Assembly: GCF_900114635.1 (NCBI RefSeq)
Contig: NZ_FOTQ01000001.1
Location: forward strand, 1,488,001-1,552,000
Direction: 5' to 3'
DNA length: 64,000 bases
Origin: Shimia aestuarii
GTDB lineage: Bacteria > Pseudomonadota > Alphaproteobacteria > Rhodobacterales > Rhodobacteraceae
Shown: positions 52,136-61,560 of the stretch, piece by piece
Layout: each line of letters opens with the position of its first letter
How positions within the stretch are numbered: the stretch's first letter is position 1
Program-made: the position numbers and the translations under genes
Notes under the pieces: generated by a model
The model's database searches: none
Told to the model about the DNA's origin: nothing
The model's input: only the letters and a program-made list of their open reading frames with translations

Positions 52136-52141
52136 AAAGAA

Positions 52142-52174
52142 GGGGGCCTCCAAGTGGAGGCCCCCGTTTTTCGT
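52142..52174 (+). terminator. Rho-independent terminator of the rimP-infB operon
   Basis: GGGGGCCTCCA (52142-52152) and TGGAGGCCCCC (52155-52165) form an 11-bp perfect stem with a 2-base gap, followed by GTTTTTCGTTT. Confidence 0.9.
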
Positions 52175-52196
52175 TTCCGTGAGAGTGGTGGCTTTG

Positions 52197-52334
52197 TCAG
52201 CTGCGCTTGGCTGTAATCGGGACGCCCGAATAAACGGCATCTCCGACGCGAACAGAAATTCGACCCCCAGGCAACGCCTCGACGAACGTCCCCTGAATGG
52301 ACACACTGCTGCCCACCGTAATAGTCCTAAGCAT
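52197..52334 (-). CDS. small protein of 45 residues, unknown function
   Basis: An ATG at 52334 with TGGGGAA in front opens a frame of 45 codons ending TGA at 52197. The product begins MLRTITVGSSVSIQG and has an alternating hydrophobic/polar pattern (TFVEAL, GRISVRVGDAVYSGVPI) typical of a small beta-barrel. It is basic at the C-terminus (TAKRS). It is convergent with infB. A minus-strand promoter with CCTATAT lies upstream of the ribosome-binding site. No function is known to me. Confidence 0.6.
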   Translation of the reverse strand: MLRTITVGSSVSIQGTFVEALPGGRISVRVGDAVYSGVPITAKRS

Positions 52335-52508
52335 GTCAATTCCCCAGTTTCTTGACAGTTTGGATATAGGTATTTTGTTAGCTATGTAACATCCCGCCGG
52401 ACGTCACATTAACGTAACGTTAGCTCATGGACGGCTTCCGACGAAGAGTTAATTTCGAACAACAACCGTTCAACAACGGGTTTTGCGTTGAAATTTCGTG
52501 CAAGGGCG

Positions 52509-52907
52509 TCAAATCCAGTCCCGAATAATGGGAATGAGGGGAATATCTGCGGCCGGCATCTTGTAGTCTCGCAAATTTTGTGGGCGCACCCAGCGCAGCG
52601 TCTGCCCTTCTTTCGAGCTTGGCACGCCCTCCCATTTCCTGCAGATGAAGAGTGGCATCAAAAGGTGAAAACTCTCATAGCTATGAGATGCAAACGTTAG
52701 CGGCGCAAGACAACTCGCCCAAGTGTTGATTCCAAGTTCTTCCTCGAGTTCTCGTATCAGTGCTGCCTCGGGAGTCTCCCCCGGCTCAATCTTGCCACCA
52801 GGGAATTCCCAAAGCCCCGCCATTGCCTTTCCTTCTGGCCGTTGGGCGAGCAATACCCGCCCATCCACGTCCACCAATGCAACGGCCGACACCAGAACCG
52901 TTTTCAT
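52509..52907 (-). CDS. mutT: 8-oxo-dGTP diphosphatase MutT
   Basis: MutT removes oxidised dGTP from the nucleotide pool. The 132-residue product has the Nudix box GGKIEPGETPEAALIRELEEELGI and the MutT-type start KTVLVSAVALVDVDGRVLLAQRPEGKAMAGLWEFPGG. The ATG at 52907 overlaps the argJ stop by four bases, and this decided the start. It ends the ppi-argJ-mutT operon. Confidence 0.93.
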   Translation of the reverse strand: MKTVLVSAVALVDVDGRVLLAQRPEGKAMAGLWEFPGGKIEPGETPEAALIRELEEELGINTWASCLAPLTFASHSYESFHLLMPLFICRKWEGVPSSKEGQTLRWVRPQNLRDYKMPAADIPLIPIIRDWI

Positions 52908-54133
52908 GAGCGGTAATCGGCGTTGATCGAAATGTACCCATGCGTCAGATCGCATGTCCAAACCGTCGCAGAATGACTGCCAAGACCCAAATCAACCCGA
53001 ATTTTCAAATCCTGATTGTGCATGTACTCCGCCCCGTCGTTTTCACTGTAAGAGGGTGAAACCCATCCCTGTTCCGCAACCAGAATGTCGCCGAACCAGA
53101 TCGCAAGGAGGTCACGGTCTGCCTTGGCTCCACTTTTGCCGATTGCCATCACGACACGGCCCCAGTTGGGATCTTCTCCGGCGATTGCGGTCTTGACGAG
53201 TGGAGAATTGGCGATGGAAAGGGCGTGGGTACGGGCGTCCACTACGGATTCCGCGCCAGACACCTCGACTTCAAGAAACTTTGTAGCCCCTTCGCCATCG
53301 CGCACCACTTGATGTGCCAAGTCCAACATCACCTCGAAAAGAGCATCACGAAACGCCCCCGCCGGGGAAGTGATATCCACACCAGATGATCCGGTTGCCG
53401 CAAGAAGCAGGGTGTCGGAGGTCGAGGTATCACTGTCCACGGTGATGTTGTTAAACGTCAAGTCGGTCAATTCACTCAGGATTGACTGCAAGAGCGTTTG
53501 CTCGACTTTTGCGTCCGTAAATATATACACCAGCATTGTCGCCATATCGGGTGCGATCATCCCGGAACCTTTGGCGATACCCGAGATGTTGACGGTTTTG
53601 CCTTCTATCAGAACGGATTGACAGGATCCTTTGGGGAACGTGTCCGTCGTTCGGATACCTTCGGCCGCATCCTGAATTGCAGTTTCGGAAAGATTGTTTT
53701 TTAGCTCTTCAAGTTTTGCCGTGATCCGGCCATGCGGCAACGGTTCGCCAATTACACCGGTTGACGACGAAAACACGCGGCCTACCGGAACGCCAAGACA
53801 GTTTGCGACACCGCTTGTGACGGCATGAGTCGCGTCGGCGCCGTTGCGTCCGGTAAAGGCGTTGGCATTACCAGCATTGACGATGATCGCCGCACCTTCA
53901 GTCGAGTCGCCTCCAATTTTTTCCTGGCAGTCCAACACAGGTGCCGAACGCGTGGAAGATTTGGTAAAGGCCCCTGCAATTGTCGTTCCCGGCGCAAGTC
54001 GCACTAGTGTGACATCCTTGCGATCCTGATATTTGATCCCAGCCGCCACCGATGCAAATTCGGCGCCGGCAATAACCGGAAGGTCAGGAAAGCCTGCCGG
54101 AGCAAGCGGTGACACATGTGTGATCTTGGCCAT
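52904..54133 (-). CDS. argJ: bifunctional glutamate N-acetyltransferase/amino-acid acetyltransferase ArgJ
   Basis: ArgJ recycles the acetyl group in arginine synthesis by moving it from acetylornithine to glutamate. The 409-residue product is processed into two subunits at the Ala-Thr bond in APDMATMLVYIFTDA, where Thr is the nucleophile. NANAFTGRNG and GEDPNWGRVVMAIGKSG are further family motifs. Length is normal. It is downstream of the isomerase gene by 14 bases and upstream of mutT. Confidence 0.96.
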   Translation of the reverse strand: MAKITHVSPLAPAGFPDLPVIAGAEFASVAAGIKYQDRKDVTLVRLAPGTTIAGAFTKSSTRSAPVLDCQEKIGGDSTEGAAIIVNAGNANAFTGRNGADATHAVTSGVANCLGVPVGRVFSSSTGVIGEPLPHGRITAKLEELKNNLSETAIQDAAEGIRTTDTFPKGSCQSVLIEGKTVNISGIAKGSGMIAPDMATMLVYIFTDAKVEQTLLQSILSELTDLTFNNITVDSDTSTSDTLLLAATGSSGVDITSPAGAFRDALFEVMLDLAHQVVRDGEGATKFLEVEVSGAESVVDARTHALSIANSPLVKTAIAGEDPNWGRVVMAIGKSGAKADRDLLAIWFGDILVAEQGWVSPSYSENDGAEYMHNQDLKIRVDLGLGSHSATVWTCDLTHGYISINADYRS

Positions 54134-54147
54134 GTCTTTCTGTTTCC

Positions 54148-55005
54148 TTATTCCGAATCCAACAGATCGCCACGCAGAATAACGGACGGATCAAACTGTT
54201 CTGCGCCTGACCGATCAACTTCTGCACTCGTGACCAACTGTGCAATATGTGCGTCGACGGCCTCTGTCTGCAGTTTGGCCACCAGCTCTTCGCGCTCGGT
54301 CTCCAAAGACGGTGCTTCCTGTTGCCGTTTGTCATTCAGGATGATCAGATGCCAGCCGAACTGTGTTTGAACCGGCAAAGAAATCTCGCCAACGGCCAAG
54401 TTTATGACGGCGTCCTCGAAGGGTTTGACCATCTGACCGGCACCGAACCAGCCAAGTGATCCGCCCGACGGCCCCGACGGACCAGTTGATTTTGCCTTGG
54501 CGGTTTCTGCGAAGTCCGCTCCAGCCATCAGGCTCTCCCGAATGGCATTTGCCTCTTCTTCAGTTTCGACCAGAATGTGCGAAGCATTATATTCTTCAGC
54601 GCCTTGAAAATTGGCGTACTTTGCATCGTAGGCAGCCTGAACCTCGGCGTCGCTAATTTCCAGACCTTTCAAAAACGCAGTCAGGGCGACTCCTGCCAAA
54701 AGCGAGCGACGTTCATTTTTCAAGGCGATTTCGACGGCGTCAGGCACTGGTCCTTTCATCGTCTGGGACAAGGCCGCCTGCTGGATCAGTTGATTCAGAA
54801 TCCCTTCAAAGAGAACGTTCGGGGGCAACTGGCGGTACTGTTCGGGCAAAGAACCGCGAACAGCAATCACTTCTCCCAAAGTGATCTCATGTCCATTGAC
54901 ACTTGCAAGCACTGTTTTGATGTCGGGATCTTCCTGCGCCAGGGACGGGGTTGCGATCAACAAGGCGAAACTCGCCGAGCGCAGGAATTTGAGGTGTTTT
55001 GACAT
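54148..55005 (-). CDS. exported peptidylprolyl isomerase (parvulin type)
   Basis: The 285-residue product has a signal peptide (RSASFALLIATPSLA), a helical SurA/PrsA-like N-terminal region, and a parvulin domain (about residues 125-220) with ASHILVETEEEANAI, GGSLGWFGAGQMVKPFEDAV and QTQFGWHLI. It probably folds outer-membrane or periplasmic proteins. The start at 55005 begins the signal peptide. It is divergent from secA, which is a sensible functional neighbour. Confidence 0.9.
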   Translation of the reverse strand: MSKHLKFLRSASFALLIATPSLAQEDPDIKTVLASVNGHEITLGEVIAVRGSLPEQYRQLPPNVLFEGILNQLIQQAALSQTMKGPVPDAVEIALKNERRSLLAGVALTAFLKGLEISDAEVQAAYDAKYANFQGAEEYNASHILVETEEEANAIRESLMAGADFAETAKAKSTGPSGPSGGSLGWFGAGQMVKPFEDAVINLAVGEISLPVQTQFGWHLIILNDKRQQEAPSLETEREELVAKLQTEAVDAHIAQLVTSAEVDRSGAEQFDPSVILRGDLLDSE

Positions 55006-55043
55006 CGATTTGTCCTTGGCTTGGGCCGCGCGGGTTGGCGGCG

Positions 55044-55072
55044 TTGACACTGTTCCTGACGCCCCTTACATC
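55044..55072 (+). promoter_or_regulatory. Candidate promoter of secA
   Basis: TTGACA (55044-55049) and TACATC (55067-55072) are 17 bases apart, a close match to the housekeeping consensus. The start of transcription would lie about 100 bases before the secA ATG. Confidence 0.5.
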
Positions 55073-55177
55073 GCTTTGAGGCCGGGGCAAACTGCAAGTT
55101 TTCCTGTTTGTAGGAGTACTGCGTAGGCTGAGCAAGCAATTGCCTCGTACATGGATGTCAATGAAGGACAAAGTCAT

Positions 55178-57874
55178 ATGCTCGGAATGGGAAAACTTGC
55201 CAAGAAGGTGTTCGGCACACCGAACGACCGCAAGATCAAGGCAACCCGGCCGCTCGTCGCCAAGATCAACGCGCTTGAGCCTGATTTCGAGAAACTGACT
55301 GACGAGGAGATCAAGTCCAAGACGGTCGAGCTTTCTGAGCGGGCCAAAGGGGGGGAAAGCCTCGACGACTTGTTGCCCGAAGCCTTTGCCAATTGTCGCG
55401 AAGCTGCACGCCGGGCGCTTGGCTTGCGCGCCTTTGATGTTCAGCTGATGGGCGGCATCTTTCTGCATCAGGGCAACATTTCCGAGATGAAAACCGGGGA
55501 AGGTAAGACCCTCGTGGCGACGTTTCCAGCATACCTCAATGCTCTAATGGGCAAAGGTGTTCACGTGGTCACCGTAAACGATTATCTGGCCCGTCGTGAC
55601 GCAGAGTGGATGGGCAACGTGTTTGCCGCGCTTGGTATGACGACGGGTGTTGTTTATCCGCAGCAGCCCGAAAAAGAAAAACGCGCGGCATACGCTTGCG
55701 ATGTGACCTACGCGACCAATAACGAACTCGGCTTTGACTATCTGCGCGACAACATGAAAAGCGACCTGCGCGAGATGGCGCAGCGGGATCACTTTTTTGC
55801 CATTGTCGACGAAGTGGACAGTATCCTAATCGACGAAGCACGGACGCCGTTAATCATTTCCGGTCCTGCTCAAGATCGAAGCGAGCTTTATGTCTCGGTG
55901 GATAAGCTTATTCCTGACCTGCGGGACGATCACTTTGCTGTGGATGAGAAAACGCGCAACGTGACCTTCACGGACGAGGGCAACGAGTATCTCGAGGAAC
56001 AGCTCCTTGCCCGCGGGCTGCTTCCCGAAGGTCAAAGCCTGTACGATCCGGAAAGTACGACGATTGTACATCACGTCAACCAGGGTCTGCGGGCACACAA
56101 GCTGTTTACCAAGGACAAGGACTATATTGTTCGCGACAACCAGGTAGTTCTGATTGATGAATTTACTGGCCGGATGATGGCGGGACGTCGGCTTTCAGAC
56201 GGTCTGCACCAAGCCATCGAAGCCAAGGAAGGGTGTGCGATTCAGCCGGAAAACGTCACTCTGGCACAGGTGACGTTCCAGAACTATTTCCGCCTTTATG
56301 ATAAGCTTGCCGGAATGACTGGGACAGCAGCGACCGAGGCCGAGGAATTTGCGGAAATTTATCGTCTCGGTGTTGTCGAGGTGCCCACGAACCGTCCCGT
56401 TGCACGTATCGACGAGGACGATGCCGTCTATCGCACGGCGCGAGAAAAAAACGACGCGATTGTCGAGACCATCAAAGAAGCCAACGCCAAGGGACAACCG
56501 ATCCTTGTTGGGACGACATCGATCGAGAAATCCGAGTTTCTTTCGGAAATGCTCAACAAGGCCAAGATCAAGCACAACGTCCTGAACGCACGTCAGCATG
56601 AGCAGGAAGCACAGATTGTTGCGGATGCGGGTAAACTGGGCGCGGTGACAATTGCCACCAACATGGCAGGACGCGGTACGGACATCAAACTGGGCGGAAA
56701 TGTCGAGTTCAAGGTTCTGGAAGCTATTGCGGCAGAGCCGGAAGGTGATCACGAAGCCATCCGTGCGCGTATCGAAGAGGCGCACAAGGCGGACGAAGAA
56801 GCGGTCAAGGCTGCTGGTGGACTGTTCGTTCTGGCGACTGAGCGCCATGAAAGCCGGAGGATCGACAACCAGCTGCGCGGCCGTTCCGGCCGTCAGGGTG
56901 ATCCGGGTCGTTCGTCTTTCTTCTTGTCGCTGGAAGATGACCTCATGCGCATCTTCGGTTCAGAGCGCTTGGACAAGGTTCTGTCGACGCTCGGTATGAA
57001 GGAAGGTGAAGCAATTGTGCACCCTTGGGTGAACAAGTCGTTGGAGCGGGCGCAGGCCAAGGTCGAAGGACGCAACTTTGACATCCGCAAACAGCTTCTC
57101 AAGTTCGATGACGTGATGAACGATCAGCGGAAAGTGATCTTCAGCCAGCGTCGCGAGATCATGGATGCCGAGGACCTGTCGGAAATCGCCCAAGACATGC
57201 GGCATGATGTTATTGCTGATCTGGTCGAGCAATACATGCCGCCCAAGACCTATGCGGACCAATGGGACACCGAGGGGCTTTATGCGGCCTGCATTGAAAA
57301 ACTGAGCCTCGATGTGCCCGTGATCAAATGGGCTGATGAAGAAGGCGTAGACGACGAAGCGATTCGTGAACGTTTGGAAAAGGCCAGCGACGAAGAAATG
57401 GCCAAGAAGGCTGTGAGTTTCGGCGCCGAAGCCATGCGCATGGTGGAAAAGCAGGTTTTGCTTCAAACCATCGATACTAAATGGCGCGAACACCTTTTGA
57501 CGCTTGAGCATTTGCGGTCGGTCGTTGGATTCCGCGGCTATGCACAGCGCGATCCGCTCAACGAGTACAAGAACGAGTCGTTCCAGCTTTTTGAACATAT
57601 GCTGGACAGCCTGCGGGAAGAGGTGACAACGACCCTGTCCCGAATTCGCCCGATGACCGAGGAAGAGCAACAACAGCTTGCCCAGGAGTTGGCTCAGCAA
57701 CAGCAGCAACTGCAGCAGGCCGCGACACCGGAGCCGGTGGATTCGCTTCCCGGTGCGCCAGCGGATGGGTTTGACGAAAACGACCCGTCGACGTGGGGAA
57801 ATCCGGGACGAAACGAGCCTTGTCCCTGTGGTTCTGGGAAAAAGTTCAAGCATTGCCACGGGCGCTTGGCCTAA
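55178..57874 (+). CDS. secA: preprotein translocase subunit SecA
   Basis: SecA is the ATPase that drives proteins through the SecYEG channel. The 898-residue product has Walker [30 protein letters not shown], the helicase-type GTDIKLGGN motif, the [16 protein letters not shown] motif and the C-terminal zinc-binding [15 protein letters not shown] use the ATG at 55178, nine bases after AAGGA; an in-frame ATG at 55151 has no ribosome-binding site. A strong terminator follows. Confidence 0.97.
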   Translation: MLGMGKLAKKVFGTPNDRKIKATRPLVAKINALEPDFEKLTDEEIKSKTVELSERAKGGESLDDLLPEAFANCREAARRALGLRAFDVQLMGGIFLHQGNISEMKTGEGKTLVATFPAYLNALMGKGVHVVTVNDYLARRDAEWMGNVFAALGMTTGVVYPQQPEKEKRAAYACDVTYATNNELGFDYLRDNMKSDLREMAQRDHFFAIVDEVDSILIDEARTPLIISGPAQDRSELYVSVDKLIPDLRDDHFAVDEKTRNVTFTDEGNEYLEEQLLARGLLPEGQSLYDPESTTIVHHVNQGLRAHKLFTKDKDYIVRDNQVVLIDEFTGRMMAGRRLSDGLHQAIEAKEGCAIQPENVTLAQVTFQNYFRLYDKLAGMTGTAATEAEEFAEIYRLGVVEVPTNRPVARIDEDDAVYRTAREKNDAIVETIKEANAKGQPILVGTTSIEKSEFLSEMLNKAKIKHNVLNARQHEQEAQIVADAGKLGAVTIATNMAGRGTDIKLGGNVEFKVLEAIAAEPEGDHEAIRARIEEAHKADEEAVKAAGGLFVLATERHESRRIDNQLRGRSGRQGDPGRSSFFLSLEDDLMRIFGSERLDKVLSTLGMKEGEAIVHPWVNKSLERAQAKVEGRNFDIRKQLLKFDDVMNDQRKVIFSQRREIMDAEDLSEIAQDMRHDVIADLVEQYMPPKTYADQWDTEGLYAACIEKLSLDVPVIKWADEEGVDDEAIRERLEKASDEEMAKKAVSFGAEAMRMVEKQVLLQTIDTKWREHLLTLEHLRSVVGFRGYAQRDPLNEYKNESFQLFEHMLDSLREEVTTTLSRIRPMTEEEQQQLAQELAQQQQQLQQAATPEPVDSLPGAPADGFDENDPSTWGNPGRNEPCPCGSGKKFKHCHGRLA

Positions 57875-57896
57875 AAGTTAGAGCCAGAGAATGATC

Positions 57897-57925
57897 AAAA
57901 GGGCGCCTTATGAGCGCCCTTTTTT
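57897..57925 (+). terminator. Rho-independent terminator of secA
   Basis: AAAAGGGCGC (57897-57906) and GCGCCCTTTT (57914-57923) form a 10-bp perfect stem with a 7-base loop, followed by T. Confidence 0.9.
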
Positions 57926-57970
57926 GTTGCGATCCATGCTGCGTGGGCGGTGATTGGTATGGAGCGCGGA

Positions 57971-58984
57971 ATGTCGCAAATGAAGAATGTGTACCGTAGA
58001 TATGCCTTGGCCGGAGCGACGTTTTCGATCGCGATTTCCATTGGCTTTCTGATGCAAAGCAGTGAAGCCAGTCAGGCGGCCGTTGCCCCGGTCAGCGCGG
58101 TTTCCCCGTCACCCTCTCAAGTCGAAAAAGCAAGCCTCCCTGGTGCTCTGAGCGCGCCTCGGAAGTCCGTTGCGAAGGTTCTCCCCTCACTTCCAAAGGA
58201 CAGGGCAGCGCCACGGAGCCTTCCCGAGACGCCAACAGTGTTGCTTGTTTCCAGGGACGCTCCCATTGGGTTGCTGCCCGAAGAAGAACCCGCGCCCGCG
58301 CTAGGCTGCGAAAGCGAGCTGACTGCAACCGCCAGTGCTGCGGCCATGGTCAATCTTCAGTTGAGTGCTCCTTGCCAGCCCGGTGTACGGGTTACAGTCC
58401 ACCACGAGGACCTCAAGTTTACCGAGATTACAGGGCCGGATGGCAGCCTACAGATCGCCGTGCCGGCGTTTGCCGTGAATGCGATGTTTGCAGTTACCTT
58501 TCCGAATGGCGATGGCGCCGTGGCCTCTGTGCGCGTCGACAGCCTGCCGTTCTATGATCGCGCGGCGATTCAGTGGAAGGGGCAGGGCGCGCTTGAATTA
58601 CACGCATTCGAGTTCGGCGCGCCGTATGGCGGGGTCGGGCATGTCTGGTCGGGTGCGCCGCGCGACCTGACCGCCGTAAGCGGCGGCTTGGGCGGTTTCC
58701 TCGTTCACTTGGGAAATTCAGAGGCCGCTGAACCCTTGATGGCGGAAGTGTATACTTTCCCGACTCTTATCGCGTCACAGGCCGGTTCTGTCGCCCTGAA
58801 CGTCGAAGCGCAGGTTTCGATGACCAATTGTGGTCGTCGCCTGGCGCTGCAGTCCATCGAAGTGCGTGACGGGCGGGTCACAGACATTCACGATCTGACT
58901 CTGGAGTTGCCCGACTGCGATGCCGCAGGCGAATTTCTGGTGTTGAAAAACCTTCTGCAAGACCTGACAATCGCGCAAAACTAA
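57971..58984 (+). CDS. exported protein of unknown function
   Basis: A 337-residue protein. A membrane anchor or signal (ALAGATFSIAISIGFLM) is followed by a Pro/Ser/Ala-rich linker (about residues 35-110) and a beta-rich C-terminal domain with ITGPDGSLQIAVPAFAVNAMFAVTFPNGDG and WSGAPRDLTAVSGGLGGFLVHLG. Four Cys (about residues 113, 136, 288 and 316) could form two disulfides. I do not recognise the domain. The ATG at 57971 follows GGAGCGCGGA. It sits between secA and the PstS/OmpA fusion gene, 22 bases ahead of the latter. Confidence 0.75.
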   Translation: MSQMKNVYRRYALAGATFSIAISIGFLMQSSEASQAAVAPVSAVSPSPSQVEKASLPGALSAPRKSVAKVLPSLPKDRAAPRSLPETPTVLLVSRDAPIGLLPEEEPAPALGCESELTATASAAAMVNLQLSAPCQPGVRVTVHHEDLKFTEITGPDGSLQIAVPAFAVNAMFAVTFPNGDGAVASVRVDSLPFYDRAAIQWKGQGALELHAFEFGAPYGGVGHVWSGAPRDLTAVSGGLGGFLVHLGNSEAAEPLMAEVYTFPTLIASQAGSVALNVEAQVSMTNCGRRLALQSIEVRDGRVTDIHDLTLELPDCDAAGEFLVLKNLLQDLTIAQN

Positions 58985-59006
58985 TTTTTGCTGATCAGGA
59001 TCCGAC

Positions 59007-60566
59007 ATGTTGAAGTTTCGTGCGGCGGTTATCGCCGCACTTTTCCTTTGTTTCACTGGAGTTCCTGTGCTCGCGCAGGATGTTACGCTGAAATCTCATG
59101 ACGGCGCGGTGGAAATCACCGGGACGCTTCTGGGGTTTGACGGCGAGTTTTATCGAGTCGACACGGTGTATGGGGAGCTGACTGTGGATGGCACGGGTGT
59201 TCAATGCGAGGGGCCGGGCTGCCCTAACTTGATCAACTATGTTGCGGATGTATCGATCTCCGGATCTTCGATCATGGGTGAGATCCTGATGCCTGCTTTG
59301 ATCGAAGCTTTTGCCATTCGCGAAGGCTACTCGGTTGAACGGACGAGCGAAAGCATCAGTCGGTTTGAATATCACCTGAATGATGCGACCAGCGGACAGA
59401 AGGTGGCGCGGTTCCGTTTTCATAGCAGCAATTCCGACGAAGGATTTGCTGACCTGTTGGCGGACGAAGCGGATATCGCGATGTCCCTGCGTGAAATCCG
59501 ACCACGCGAAGCGCAACTTGGCTACGAGGCCGGGTTGGGGGATATGACCGAAGCAAATCGCAGCCGTGTGCTGGCTCTGGATGGGTTGGTGCCGGTTGTA
59601 TCCAGTGGGAATCCTGTAAATGCTTTGTCGCTAAACCAAATTGCGCGCATTTTTGCAGGCAAGGTTTCCAACTGGAAAGATCTTGGCGGACCGGATGCAC
59701 CGATCACACTTCATCTCATCCAACCGCAGTCGGGATTGGCACAGGCTGTCGAGGATCAGTTGATGGCGCGTGCCAAGCTAACCTTGGCTGAAGGCATTTT
59801 TCGCCACGACCGGAACCTATCATTGGTCTCGGCTGTTCAGCGTGACCCGTTTTCGATTGGCATAGCCAGCTACGCTGAAACTGGAAATACGAAAAAGCTA
59901 ACATTGACAGGCGGTTGCGGGCGTACTTTGGCGGCGTCGCGGCGCACGATCAAGACCGAGGATTATCCGCTCAACGCTCCGATGTTTCTGTATTTTCCTG
60001 CGCGTAGGCTTCCCAAACTGGCTCGGGATTTTCTCACCTATACACGCAGCCCGTCGGCCCAGATCGTGATTCGGCGCGTCGGGTTCGTGGATCAGACGGC
60101 CGAGGAAATCCCGATCAATTTGCAGGGAGATCGTTTTGTGAACGCGATTTCCGTGGCGGGGTCTGAGGTCTCTTTGGAAGAATTGCAAAGGATGACCAAG
60201 GTCCTTTCACCGTTGAAACGACTGACCACATCTTTCCGTTTTCAAACCGGTTCAACCCGGCTTGATGCGCAGTCCCGCTCGAACGTTCAGCAGCTCGCAC
60301 GCGCCTTGGAAGCTGGTCGATATGATGCCCGGCGCCTTGTTTTTGTTGGGTTTTCCGATGGTGAGGGACCGGCAACGGCCAACCGTGAAATCGCCTTGAA
60401 ACGGGCGACCGCGGTTAAGGAGGCAGTGCTTGCGGCGGCGGAAACGGCCAATCCAGAGCGGTTGAACCTTGACGTGATGGCTTTTGGAGAAGCGATGCCC
60501 ATGGCGTGTGACGATAGCGCGTGGGGGCGGCAGGTGAATCGGCGGGTGGAGATCTGGGTGCAGTGA
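59007..60566 (+). CDS. PstS-like solute-binding domain fused to an OmpA-type domain
   Basis: The 519-residue product has a signal peptide (residues 1-23), then an N-terminal region with a Cys pair (CEGPGC), a PstS-like phosphate-binding domain (about 75-360, with ISGSSIMGEILMPALIEAFAIREGY and VVSSGNPVNALSLNQIARIFAGKVSNW), and a C-terminal OmpA peptidoglycan-binding domain (about 400-519, FQTGSTRLDAQSRSNVQQLARAL, VGFSDGEGPATANREIALKRATAV and NRRVEIWV). It could hold a phosphate-binding module against the cell wall. No pst transport genes are nearby. It is convergent with radC. Confidence 0.88.
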   Translation: MLKFRAAVIAALFLCFTGVPVLAQDVTLKSHDGAVEITGTLLGFDGEFYRVDTVYGELTVDGTGVQCEGPGCPNLINYVADVSISGSSIMGEILMPALIEAFAIREGYSVERTSESISRFEYHLNDATSGQKVARFRFHSSNSDEGFADLLADEADIAMSLREIRPREAQLGYEAGLGDMTEANRSRVLALDGLVPVVSSGNPVNALSLNQIARIFAGKVSNWKDLGGPDAPITLHLIQPQSGLAQAVEDQLMARAKLTLAEGIFRHDRNLSLVSAVQRDPFSIGIASYAETGNTKKLTLTGGCGRTLAASRRTIKTEDYPLNAPMFLYFPARRLPKLARDFLTYTRSPSAQIVIRRVGFVDQTAEEIPINLQGDRFVNAISVAGSEVSLEELQRMTKVLSPLKRLTTSFRFQTGSTRLDAQSRSNVQQLARALEAGRYDARRLVFVGFSDGEGPATANREIALKRATAVKEAVLAAAETANPERLNLDVMAFGEAMPMACDDSAWGRQVNRRVEIWVQ

Positions 60567-60568
60567 GC

Positions 60569-61330
60569 CTAGAGATAGCCCTCGGACCGGAAGCTGAGTT
60601 CCCGAGACTTTCCGATAATCAGGTGGTCATGCAGAGTGATGCCCAACGCCTGTGCGGCGGCGTTGATCTGGTCGGTCATGGTGATGTCGGCTTCAGAAGG
60701 TGTGGGATCGCCGGATGGGTGATTGTGCACCAAAATCAACGCACTAGCGTTTAGTTCCAAGGCCCTTTTGGCGACCTCTCTTGGGTAGACCGGGACATGG
60801 TTGACTGTGCCTCGTGCCTGTTCTTCGTCCGCGATCAGGGTGTTCTTGGTGTCAAGGAACAGAACCCGGAACTGTTCGGTATCGCGATGTGCCATTGTCG
60901 TGTGGCAATAATCCAAAAGCGCGTCCCAACCTGACAGGACATGGCGTTGCATCACGCGGGCGCGGGCAAGCCGATGCGCGGCTGCCTCGACAACCTTGAG
61001 TTCCGTGACAACCGCGTCTCCGACCCCTTTCACGTCACGAAGGCGGATAATGGGGGCCGATAAAACACCGTTGAAATCTCCGAATGTTTCCAGAAGCTTA
61101 TGAGCAAGCGGTTTGACATCCTGACGTGGAATTGCCCGGAAGAGAACAAGCTCGAGAAGCTCATAGTCCGGCATGGCCTGAGCACCGCCGGACAGGAAAC
61201 GGGCGCGCAACCGCTTGCGGTGATCGGCAATATAGGATGGCAGTTTGCCGGAGGGCAAAGCCTGTGTCGGTGCCTCGTCAACGGGAAACAGAGGCAGAGG
61301 CATCTCGGAGAATGAATGCGGATCGGACAT
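60569..61330 (-). CDS. radC: RadC family JAB/JAMM protein
   Basis: The 253-residue product has an N-terminal helix-hairpin-helix-like region and a C-terminal JAMM metalloprotease-like fold with the metal-binding motif HNHPSGDPTPSEAD. RadC was once linked to DNA repair, but its activity is not established. I use the ATG at 61330; another at 61351 is in frame. Upstream on the same strand is GTTAAC-N9-GTTAAC (61364-61384) and then 11-bp array C. Confidence 0.9.
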   Translation of the reverse strand: MSDPHSFSEMPLPLFPVDEAPTQALPSGKLPSYIADHRKRLRARFLSGGAQAMPDYELLELVLFRAIPRQDVKPLAHKLLETFGDFNGVLSAPIIRLRDVKGVGDAVVTELKVVEAAAHRLARARVMQRHVLSGWDALLDYCHTTMAHRDTEQFRVLFLDTKNTLIADEEQARGTVNHVPVYPREVAKRALELNASALILVHNHPSGDPTPSEADITMTDQINAAAQALGITLHDHLIIGKSRELSFRSEGYL

Positions 61331-61396
61331 GGTCCCAGCGTGTCCCAACATGGTGAACGAAGGGTTAACTTCCAAATGGTTAACGGAGCGGACAGG

Positions 61397-61440
61397 GGAT
61401 CGGTATCACGTCGGTATTATGTCGGTATTGCGTCGGTATC
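61397..61440 (-). repeat. Array C: four tandem 11-bp units of RATACCGACGY (minus strand)
   Basis: Read on the minus strand the units are gataccgacgc, aataccgacat, aataccgacgt and gataccgatcc. Same unit, copy number and period as arrays A and B. The array lies 67 bases upstream of radC in the radC sense, and 120 bases upstream of the plus-strand binding-protein gene. Confidence 0.9.
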
Positions 61441-61560
61441 GTTTTGCGGCAGAGCAAAATCCTAATACCGCCATTTGCGCTTGTGGGTTTCCAGGTTTGG
61501 TGAAAAGCTTTCGCCCAAGGAAGACAAGACCACAGCAATTGGACAGCACAGGATTATTTC

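Noticed and set aside
61364-61384. A CtrA-binding site (TTAA-N7-TTAA) upstream of radC
   Set aside because: The two TTAA elements are 11 bases apart rather than 7, so it does not fit the CtrA consensus, although the repeat itself may have another role.
21338-61440. The 11-bp arrays as small CRISPR arrays
   Set aside because: The units are contiguous with no spacers, only 11 bases long, and there are no cas genes nearby.
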